This document shows, in pieces, positions 14,470 through 20,526 of a DNA stretch of 20,526 nucleotides. Each line of letters begins with the position of its first letter. Within the stretch, counting starts at the first letter, position 1. Location: positions 1 through 20,526 of the forward strand of contig JAEERB010000029.1 in assembly GCA_016285615.1 (NCBI GenBank). Direction: 5' to 3'. Under the pieces are notes generated by a model. It had not been told where the DNA came from. It saw only the letters and a program-made list of their open reading frames with translations, and made no database searches. This DNA comes from Bacteroidales bacterium (GTDB lineage: Bacteria > Bacteroidota > Bacteroidia > Bacteroidales > WCHB1-69). The position numbers and the translations under genes are program-made.

Positions 14470-15720
14470 CTATTCCAATTCGTGAACTACGAGTCCCGAA
14501 CGGAGTTTCGGTTCAAACCAAGTGGTCTTGGGAGGCATGATGTTGCCAGAGTCGGCAATGTCGATCAGCTGCTTCATGGATACGGGATAGAGAGCGAAAG
14601 CCACTTTCATCTCACCGCTGTCCACGCGGCGTTTCAGTTCGCCTAAACCACGGATACCGCCTACGAAGTCGATGCGCTTGTCGGTACGGAGGTCTTTAAT
14701 ACCCAGAATCTTATCCAGAACGAGATTCGAAAGGATGGTCACATCCAGAACACCGATAGGATCGTTATCGTTGAAAGTGCCAGGTTTTGCGGTCATCTTG
14801 TACCACTCACCTTCGAGATACATGCTGAACTCGTGCAGTTTGGAAGGAGTATAGATATCCTTACCCATCTTTTCAACTACAAAAGCCTCATTAAGCATAT
14901 TCTTGAACTCTTCAACCGAATGGCCGTTCAAATCTTTCACTACGCGGTTGTAGTCGATGATTTTCAGTTGGTTATCGGGGAAGATAACTGCCATGAAGTA
15001 GTTGTATTCTTCGTTGCCGGTATGGTTGGGATTATTTCTGCGTTTTTCGCTGCCCACGAGAGCAGCGGCGGCGGTACGATGGTGACCGTCAGCTACATAC
15101 AGATAAGGAATCTCGTTCTTGAAGATTTCGGCAATACGTTTGTTGGTGGCGGGATCATTGATTACCCAGAAATGGTGACCGAAGCCGTCGTCAGCTACGA
15201 AGTCGTATTCGGGAGCCTGATTCTTAACGATATTCTCTACAATCTCATCAATGTGCTTATTTGCAGGATATGAGAAGAATACGGGTTCCACATTGGCATT
15301 GGTGATACGAACGTGAATCATACGGTCTTCCTCTTTATCCTTACGGGTCAATTCGTGTTTCTTGATAACATTGTTCAAATAGTCATCAATATGCGTGCAG
15401 CCCACGATACCGTATTGGGTGCGGCCGTCCATGGTTTGGGCATAGATATAGAACTTTTCAGTATCTTCCTTAACGAGCCAGCCATTTTTCTTAAACATGT
15501 TGAAATTCTCAACCACCTTGTCATAAACGGCTTGAGAATGTTCGTCGGTACCTTCGGGAAGGTCAATTTCGGCCTTCGTCACATGAAGTAACGAATAGGG
15601 ATTGCCAGCGGCTTCGATGCGAGCCTCTTTGGAGTTGAGCACATCGTAAGGACGTGATGCCAACTGTTTAACAATGTCTTTCGGAGGACGTAATCCTTTA
15701 AAAGGTTTTACAATTGCCAT
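14470..15720 (-). CDS. DUF1015 family protein
   Basis: A 416-residue soluble protein of the DUF1015 family, function not established. Family hallmarks are MAIVKPFKGLRP and RPYDVLNSKEAR at the N-terminus, KKHELTRKDKEEDRM near 120-134, VADGHHRTAAA at 209-219, and the C-terminal MPPKTTWFEPKLRSGL at 395-410. In Bacteroides and relatives the gene commonly sits with serC and serA, hinting at a link with serine metabolism. Here those genes are absent, and it is a single-gene unit with a strong promoter. Its 3' end converges on hydF with two bases between stop codons and no hairpin terminator, so the two transcripts probably overlap. Confidence 0.85.
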   Translation of the reverse strand: MAIVKPFKGLRPPKDIVKQLASRPYDVLNSKEARIEAAGNPYSLLHVTKAEIDLPEGTDEHSQAVYDKVVENFNMFKKNGWLVKEDTEKFYIYAQTMDGRTQYGIVGCTHIDDYLNNVIKKHELTRKDKEEDRMIHVRITNANVEPVFFSYPANKHIDEIVENIVKNQAPEYDFVADDGFGHHFWVINDPATNKRIAEIFKNEIPYLYVADGHHRTAAAALVGSEKRRNNPNHTGNEEYNYFMAVIFPDNQLKIIDYNRVVKDLNGHSVEEFKNMLNEAFVVEKMGKDIYTPSKLHEFSMYLEGEWYKMTAKPGTFNDNDPIGVLDVTILSNLVLDKILGIKDLRTDKRIDFVGGIRGLGELKRRVDSGEMKVAFALYPVSMKQLIDIADSGNIMPPKTTWFEPKLRSGLVVHELE

Positions 15721-15773
15721 AATGTTATAGTTTAAAGGTTTATATGATAATGAGTTTATTTACTATTTTGCTG

Positions 15774-15803
15774 CAAATATACGATATTTTACTGTAAAGC
15801 AAA
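15774..15803 (-). promoter_or_regulatory. Promoter of the DUF1015 gene
   Basis: On the minus strand TTTG (15800-15803), 18 bases, then TATATTTG (15774-15781) followed by C. This is the best match to the full Bacteroidetes consensus in the window. The leader would be about 45 bases. Confidence 0.75.
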
Positions 15804-15820
15804 ATAAATTCAATTTTCAG

Positions 15821-15887
15821 AATTCAAAATTCAAAGAGATTCTTTCAGCGGTGGGTTCACAAGTTCAACTGCCGTTCGAAATAAGAC
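15821..15887. repeat. Dispersed palindromic element, degenerate reverse copy
   Basis: Aligned with the reverse complement of 7669-7736, the first 22 bases are identical (from AATTCAAAATTCAAAG through GAGATTC). The rest matches with many substitutions and single-base gaps, keeping GCGGTG, TTCAAC, GCCGT and the terminal GAC. The inner palindrome has decayed. Confidence 0.65.
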
Positions 15888-15897
15888 AAAGATTGAA

Positions 15898-15921
15898 GGG
15901 ACGGTCAATTATGGCCGTCTC
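15898..15921. other. Hairpin between the S23-like gene and the DUF1015 promoter
   Basis: GGGACGG (15898-15904) pairs with CCGTCTC (15915-15921) with one G-T wobble and a ten-base loop. It lies past the stop codon of the S23-like gene on the minus strand, but no T-run follows in that direction, so a role as its terminator is weak. Confidence 0.4.
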
Positions 15922-15975
15922 AAATTAAATAATTTTTAAAGTGACTTTTGAGTACCGGAACAGAGAATAGAGGCA

Positions 15976-16395
15976 CTAGGCCATCTCCATATCGTCATCC
16001 TTGGCGTTGGGAACCAACTTCTGCAAGGACGAAACGAGCGAACCGATCATCTTGGTCATTTCCATCAACTGTGTTCTTGAATGGTCTTTGTCATCCTCGT
16101 TCAACAAGTTGAGTCGGGATGCAATAGTCGTATAGACAACACACTCGCGCACAGCACTTTTAGCCATCTTTAAATAATAAATAAATTGAGCCTTGTTACG
16201 AGAAGAACCTTCTGCAATAGACAAGGCCACACTTTGTGCCGATTTCAAGAACGGCAGGACCACGCTCTCACGATAGGCCTCCTGAATGGAGACTGCCACA
16301 CCATGTAGCCAATTAACATAATCGAGCGCTTTGCTGTAAATTCTTAAATCCTCAAAGCGGAAAAAATTTAACGTAGTTTCCTGTTCTGGTACCAT
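15976..16395 (-). CDS. Four-helix bundle protein, S23 / 23S rRNA intervening-sequence family
   Basis: A 139-residue protein predicted as an all-helical bundle. The segments FRFEDLRIYSKALDYVNWL, LPFLKSAQSVALSIAEGSSR and FIYYLKMAKSAVRECVVYTT are the hallmarks of the S23 family. The family was first found encoded in intervening sequences of spirochaete 23S rRNA genes and is now known as free-standing genes throughout Bacteroidetes, with no firmly known function. The Avd subunit of diversity-generating retroelements shares the fold. Here there is no rRNA gene, reverse transcriptase or template repeat nearby. It has its own promoter. The start at 16395 fits that promoter and the conserved N-terminus. 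Confidence 0.82.
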   Translation of the reverse strand: MVPEQETTLNFFRFEDLRIYSKALDYVNWLHGVAVSIQEAYRESVVLPFLKSAQSVALSIAEGSSRNKAQFIYYLKMAKSAVRECVVYTTIASRLNLLNEDDKDHSRTQLMEMTKMIGSLVSSLQKLVPNAKDDDMEMA

Positions 16396-16423
16396 AAAAC
16401 AATATTTATTAAGAAATAGGCTA

Positions 16424-16453
16424 CAAAAATAAACTTTTTCTAAATAGATACAA
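16424..16453 (-). promoter_or_regulatory. Promoter of the S23-like gene
   Basis: On the minus strand a TTG (16451-16453), 19 bases, then TATTTTTG (16424-16431). It lies about 29 bases before the ATG. Confidence 0.6.
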
Positions 16454-16637
16454 CAAAAAATATTTTTTTAGGAAAAATAATATTTTGTCTACCAAATGCT
16501 AAAAATTCATTAACGGGCATTGGAATACCATCTTAACAAAAGAAACATCACGAAACATAAATATCTGAAAATCAACAATAAAGATTTTTCACCCCATAAC
16601 AATATAAAAAAGAGGAAAAAGACGCCTTAATATTTCG
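16454..16637. other. AT-rich divergent spacer, nothing recognised
   Basis: Lies between the promoters of the S23-like gene and the membrane protein gene. There are no open frame, tRNA or tandem repeats. AAAATATT near 16456 and AATATTTT near 16480 are complementary, but in such AT-rich sequence this means little. Confidence 0.5.
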
Positions 16638-16645
16638 TAACTTTG
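16638..16645 (+). promoter_or_regulatory. Promoter -7 box of the membrane protein-recG unit
   Basis: TAACTTTG followed by C matches TANNTTTG, 38 bases before the ATG at 16683. No clear -33 element. Confidence 0.6.
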
Positions 16646-16682
16646 CAACGCAAAAAAAGATTGACATACAGCATATAAGAAA

Positions 16683-17810
16683 ATGGAACAGAGCGACAAA
16701 AAAAAGAAAGTTTTCGGCATCATAGGCAAAATTATTGTTTATGGATTTGCATTAGCGGGCTTTGGCATCATTGCCGCATGGGCCATTTTCCAGCTGGGGC
16801 TGACAAACAATAACGGGCGCATCGACAAGAACAACCGTTACTTAATGGAAATCAGCGAGATGAATAACGGCAGTCAAAGCAACAAGGAGGAAACCGTTGA
16901 CAACAGCCAACTGGCGTTGGATTACTACAAAATAATGTGTATCAGCAGGTTCTATCCTCGAAATGCCAACTTGATTTTGGAGGCACTCAACTCGGGGTGC
17001 AACCCTAAGATTATCGAGCAGATGATTCGCGCGGTGGAGTTGCACATTGCCAGCAAACACGACATTGACAAGGAGTACAAAAAACTGACACAGCAGGGCG
17101 AAGAGGTGTTAGCACACAAAAGCAACGCACATCAGAACGACAACGCCATTGCCTGGATGAACTCTTCGCAATGGGAAGCGCTGAAAGACGCCATCCTGAT
17201 GGAGAAGCCGACCATTGACAGTGCCGCCGCCGTTGCTGGCATCGAGCCGCGACTCATCGTGTGCACCCTCATTGGAGAACAGATACGCTTGTACAACACC
17301 AACCGCGAGGTTTTCAAGTCGTACCTGGGTCCTGTCAAGGTGCTGGTCACCGAGACCAAGTTCTCAATGGGAGTTACGGGCATCAAAGAGCCCACAGCCA
17401 TGCGTATTGAGCGCTATTTGCGCAAGCCCGAATCGCCGTTCTACATCAACGAGAAATTTGAAGATGTGCTGGCCTTCGAAACAGAAAACGACTCCTTGGA
17501 GCGCATTACCCGACTTACAGACAATACAAATCACTATTACTCATACCTTTATGCTGGCATCATGCTGCATCAGTTCAAAAAACAGTGGGAACGTGCGGGC
17601 TTTAACATTGCCAACAACGCCGGCATATTGGCCACGCTGTTCAACCTGGGCTTCGACCTGTCGGTGCCCAAGGCCGCTCCTGAGATTGGCGGTGCGCAAA
17701 TCACCATTCACGGCACGCCCTACACTTTTGGCGGCTTAGCCTTCGACTTCTATTTTTCGGGAGAGATGATGGATGCTTTCCCCTACTATGATGTCAAATT
17801 TAAAGAATAA
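16683..17810 (+). CDS. Membrane-anchored protein with possible lysozyme-like (transglycosylase) domain
   Basis: A 375-residue protein that I do not recognise by name. A lysine-rich start (SDKKKKVFG) and one transmembrane segment at about 12-36 suggest an inner-membrane anchor with the rest in the periplasm. Residues 70-170 look helical. From 180 the pattern recalls soluble lytic transglycosylases: a helix with E199 (IVCTLIGEQIRLYN) where the catalytic glutamate would be, FSMGVTGIKEPTAMRIE at 227-243 resembling the family's S-x-G-(hydrophobic)-x-Q-I-x-P-x-T-A, and NNAGILATLFNLGF at 311-324 resembling the closing ALAAYNAG helix. The glutamine of the GLMQI motif is replaced by glycine, so the match is divergent. 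It is 25 bases before recG and probably co-transcribed with it. Confidence 0.7.
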   Translation: MEQSDKKKKVFGIIGKIIVYGFALAGFGIIAAWAIFQLGLTNNNGRIDKNNRYLMEISEMNNGSQSNKEETVDNSQLALDYYKIMCISRFYPRNANLILEALNSGCNPKIIEQMIRAVELHIASKHDIDKEYKKLTQQGEEVLAHKSNAHQNDNAIAWMNSSQWEALKDAILMEKPTIDSAAAVAGIEPRLIVCTLIGEQIRLYNTNREVFKSYLGPVKVLVTETKFSMGVTGIKEPTAMRIERYLRKPESPFYINEKFEDVLAFETENDSLERITRLTDNTNHYYSYLYAGIMLHQFKKQWERAGFNIANNAGILATLFNLGFDLSVPKAAPEIGGAQITIHGTPYTFGGLAFDFYFSGEMMDAFPYYDVKFKE

Positions 17811-17835
17811 CGCCTGAAACGGCAAAAATGCGACG

Positions 17836-19947
17836 ATGGCGAACGTAGATTTTATTAACACCCCCATTGAATATCTGAAAGGTGTTGGACCGCAAAAGGC
17901 CGACATCTTGCACAAGGAGTTCAATGTTTACACGTTTCGCGATTTGCTGTTCTATCTGCCCTATCGGCATGTGGACAAGTCGAAGATTTACCGTATTTGC
18001 GATATCAATAGCGACAGCGCCTACATACAGATCAAAGGACGCATCATCTCGCACGAGGTGGTGGGCCAGCAACGTGGCAAGCGCTTAGTGGCCAAGTTTG
18101 CCGATGACACTGGCGTCATCGAGCTGGTCTGGTTCAACAGTCTGCGCTGGGTGGAAGACCTTGTCAGCCAGCGACGCGAGTTTATCGTCTTTGGCAAGCC
18201 CACCCAATTCAACAACCGCTGGAACATCACCCATCCGGAAATGATTGACCCACAGGCGCAAACCAACTCACCCATACCGCTCAGTTTCCAGCCATTGTAC
18301 AACACCTCCGACAAAGCCAAGAAGAAAGGGCTGGACTCGAAGGCCATCTCGAAACTCATCTACACCTTGCTCTCGCAACCGCAGCTGAGCATTCCCGAAA
18401 CCCTACCCGACTCTATCATCAACAGTGTCAAGCTGATATCGCTGAAAGATGCGATTTACAACATACATTACCCCTCTTCGGGCGAACTGTTGACACGAGC
18501 CATCCTGCGGCTCAAGTTTGACGAGCTCTTCTTCACGCAACTGAAGATGCTCAAAATCAAGCTTATAACCTCGCAGAAAATCAAAGGTTACCGCTTCGAC
18601 AAGGTGGGTGACTACTTCAACACGTTCTACAAGGAGCACCTGCCCTTCGAGTTGACAGGCGCCCAGAAGCGCGTCATCAAGGAGATACGTGCCGATGTAG
18701 GCAGTGGACGCCAAATGAACCGCCTGCTGCAAGGCGATGTGGGCAGCGGCAAGACCATCACGGCTTTGCTTGTCATGCTCATTGCCAAGGATAACGACTA
18801 CCAATCGTGTTTGATGGCGCCCACCGAGATTTTAGCGACACAGCATTACGAAAACATCAGCAGGTTGCTGGCGGGCATGAACATGCGTGTGGAGTTCCTG
18901 TCGGGCTCGACCAAAACCGCCAAGCGGAAAGAGATACTGGAAGGACTGCAAAACGGCGATGTGGACATCCTCATTGGCACGCATGCCCTTATTGAAGACA
19001 ACGTGATTTTCAATAAATTAGGACTTGTCGTCATCGACGAACAGCACCGGTTTGGCGTTGAACAGCGAGCCAAACTATGGCGCAAGAGCAGCACGGCCCC
19101 CCATGTGCTGGTAATGACAGCCACCCCTATTCCGCGCACCTTAGCCATGACCCTGTACGGCGATTTGGACCTCTCCATCATCAACGAACTTCCTAAGGGG
19201 CGCAAGCCCATCATCACGCGACACCTCACAGAGCGCAACCGACTGCAACTCATAGGCTTTATGCGTCGCGAGATAGCTGCCGGACGGCAGATTTTCGTCG
19301 TCTATCCGCTCATCGAAGAGTCGGAAAAGATGGACTTGCAAAATCTGATGCACGGCTACGAGATGTTCCTGCACGACTTTCCCAGACCGCAATATCAGGT
19401 GGGTGTGGTCCATGGCCGGATGAAGAGTGAAGACAAAGACGCTGAAATGCAGCGTTTTATACGCAATGACACACAAATCCTACTCTCCACCACCGTCATC
19501 GAAGTGGGCATTGACGTTCCCAACGCCACGGTGATGGTCATCGAAAATTCGGAACGCTTTGGTTTGTCGCAGTTGCACCAGTTGCGCGGCCGTGTTGGAC
19601 GTGGTGGCGAGCAGTCGTACTGCATCCTCATGTCGGGCGACAAGCTCTCCAACGACAGCAAGTTGCGTATTGAAGCCATGGTACGCACCACCGACGGCTT
19701 TGAGATTGCCAATACCGACTTGAAATTGCGCGGTCCTGGCGACATCCAAGGATTACGACAGAGTGGCATGATGGACTTTAAGATTGCCGACATTGTCAAA
19801 GACGAAAAGATTGTCGCCTACACCCGTCAGTTGGCCAAGCGTGTCTTAGAAGAAGATCCCAACCTTTCGCTACCACAAAACAGACCGATGGCCGCACATC
19901 TGGCAGAGATGCTCAAAGGAGAAAAATTCTGGGGATTAATTAGTTAG
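17836..19947 (+). CDS. recG: ATP-dependent DNA helicase RecG
   Basis: A 703-residue superfamily 2 helicase that reverses stalled replication forks and moves Holliday junctions. An N-terminal wedge domain with an OB fold (from about residue 60, [14 protein letters not shown]) grips branched DNA. Walker A is GDVGSGKT at 300-307 and the DEQH box is at 401-404. [39 protein letters not shown], and the [12 protein letters not shown] motif follow. The C-terminal stretch [14 protein letters not shown] with its downstream helices is the translocation hook typical of RecG. Length is normal (~700). It shares a transcript with the upstream membrane protein. Its TAG stop overlaps the dnaB stop on the opposite strand. 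Confidence 0.96.
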   Translation: MANVDFINTPIEYLKGVGPQKADILHKEFNVYTFRDLLFYLPYRHVDKSKIYRICDINSDSAYIQIKGRIISHEVVGQQRGKRLVAKFADDTGVIELVWFNSLRWVEDLVSQRREFIVFGKPTQFNNRWNITHPEMIDPQAQTNSPIPLSFQPLYNTSDKAKKKGLDSKAISKLIYTLLSQPQLSIPETLPDSIINSVKLISLKDAIYNIHYPSSGELLTRAILRLKFDELFFTQLKMLKIKLITSQKIKGYRFDKVGDYFNTFYKEHLPFELTGAQKRVIKEIRADVGSGRQMNRLLQGDVGSGKTITALLVMLIAKDNDYQSCLMAPTEILATQHYENISRLLAGMNMRVEFLSGSTKTAKRKEILEGLQNGDVDILIGTHALIEDNVIFNKLGLVVIDEQHRFGVEQRAKLWRKSSTAPHVLVMTATPIPRTLAMTLYGDLDLSIINELPKGRKPIITRHLTERNRLQLIGFMRREIAAGRQIFVVYPLIEESEKMDLQNLMHGYEMFLHDFPRPQYQVGVVHGRMKSEDKDAEMQRFIRNDTQILLSTTVIEVGIDVPNATVMVIENSERFGLSQLHQLRGRVGRGGEQSYCILMSGDKLSNDSKLRIEAMVRTTDGFEIANTDLKLRGPGDIQGLRQSGMMDFKIADIVKDEKIVAYTRQLAKRVLEEDPNLSLPQNRPMAAHLAEMLKGEKFWGLIS

Positions 19948-20526
19948 AACGGCATGCCTTCCGCATTGTCAAACTGGTCATTGGCGTTCATATCACCAAG
20001 ATCATTATTCATACTTGACGAATAAGTAACCGTAGGCACATTGTCAAACTGGTCATTGGCGCTGATACCGGCATTGGGGTTGTCGGTCACAGTCATACCG
20101 CTATTGTAATCAAGCGATTCGTTCATGTCTGCAAACTTCGTGAACTGGCTGTCGAAGCGAACACGGATATCAGCCGTGGCACCATGACGGTTCTTCTTGA
20201 TTATCAAGTCGGCCAAGCCTTTCGACGGCATGTCATCTTCAAACTTATCCAACTTGTAATACTCGGGACGATAGATGAACATTACCATGTCGGCATCCTG
20301 CTCGATAGAGCCAGACTCACGCAAGTCGGACAGCTCAGGACGTTTCGTGGCCGAACGGGTCTCCACTGCACGCGACAACTGCGACAGGGCGATAACGGGC
20401 ACTTTCAACTCTTTGGCTAAAGCCTTCAACGAACGAGAGATATAGCTGATTTCCTGTTCACGATTACCCTTATTCTTGTCGCCTTCACGCTGTCCTTGCA
20501 TCAACTGCAAATAATCGACAATAATC
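19944..20526 (-). CDS. dnaB: Replicative DNA helicase DnaB, C-terminal part (runs off the window)
   Basis: The last ~193 codons of the gene; the start lies beyond the window edge. The visible part has [10 protein letters not shown] (helicase motif H3, Walker B region), [33 protein letters not shown] and [21 protein letters not shown], all standard in the RecA-like domain of the hexameric helicase that opens the replication fork. The ATP-contacting [15 protein letters not shown] then ends the core. A tail of about 65 residues follows, low in complexity and rich in Asn/Asp/Ser, containing the heptapeptide ANDQFDN twice and ending EGMPF. No intein is seen in the visible part. It converges with recG, overlapping by four bases. 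Confidence 0.95.
   Translation of the reverse strand, partial: IIVDYLQLMQGQREGDKNKGNREQEISYISRSLKALAKELKVPVIALSQLSRAVETRSATKRPELSDLRESGSIEQDADMVMFIYRPEYYKLDKFEDDMPSKGLADLIIKKNRHGATADIRVRFDSQFTKFADMNESLDYNSGMTVTDNPNAGISANDQFDNVPTVTYSSSMNNDLGDMNANDQFDNAEGMPF
19964..20061 (-). repeat. 23-base direct repeat inside the dnaB tail
   Basis: Identical 23-base copies lie at 19964-19986 and 20039-20061, each containing CAAACTGGTCATTGGCG. They encode the repeated peptide NANDQFDN / SANDQFDN core on the minus strand, 75 bases apart and in frame, and look like a recent internal duplication. Confidence 0.85.

Noticed and set aside
15976..16395. Possible diversity-generating retroelement (Avd-like protein)
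   Set aside because: No reverse transcriptase, template repeat or variable repeat is in the window; the S23-like family is common without any retroelement.

Overview
The window is a piece of a chromosome from an anaerobic member of the Bacteroidetes, most likely order Bacteroidales. Three things point there. At least ten genes are preceded by the Bacteroidetes sigma-ABfrA type -7 box (TANNTTTG) with little Shine-Dalgarno sequence. The exported lipoprotein at 3318 carries an acidic stretch right after its lipid-bearing cysteine, as Bacteroidetes surface lipoproteins do. The genes themselves (long-tailed S16, ParE-type topoisomerase subunit, a LpxD-like protein next to EF-P, DUF1015, four-helix S23-like protein) are typical of the group. 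A HydF homologue implies [FeFe]-hydrogenase maturation and so an anaerobic, hydrogen-metabolising life. I cannot name the species.

Layout. 1-3193 (+): a leader with its own promoter, then rpmD-rplO-secY-map, closed by a hairpin terminator. This is a four-gene piece of the usual spc ribosomal operon, cut off from rpsE upstream and from infA/rpsM downstream. 3244-3958 (+): a lone small lipoprotein with promoter and terminator. 4041-5975 (+): parE with promoter and a two-way terminator shared with hutH. 5991-7530 (-): histidine ammonia-lyase. 7531-7852: a repeat-filled spacer. 7853-8498 (+): rpsP with a two-way terminator. 8539-10396 (-): zinc membrane peptidase then trxB, with tandem repeats between them. 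10439-13150 (-): the efp - lpxD-like - S66 carboxypeptidase operon, diverging from hydF. 13253-14467 (+): hydF, converging with a DUF1015 gene (14470-15781, -) at a distance of two bases. 15976-16431 (-): an S23-like four-helix protein. 16638-19947 (+): a membrane-anchored, possibly lysozyme-like protein followed by recG. 19944-20526 (-): the 3' part of dnaB, overlapping the end of recG and running off the window.

Most genes are housekeeping: translation (L30, L15, S16, EF-P), protein export and N-terminal processing (SecY, MAP), DNA topology, replication and repair (ParE, RecG, DnaB), redox (TrxB) and envelope (LpxD-like, S66 peptidase). The accessory parts are the lipoprotein, the membrane protein before recG, HydF and the DUF1015 and S23-like proteins. 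I see no phage, insertion sequence, CRISPR array, tRNA or rRNA and no convincing new multi-gene defence or biosynthetic system. The most useful leads are the split spc operon, the divergent lysozyme-like candidate, the shared mosaic repeats in three intergenic regions, and an RNA with two competing folds between rplO and secY.
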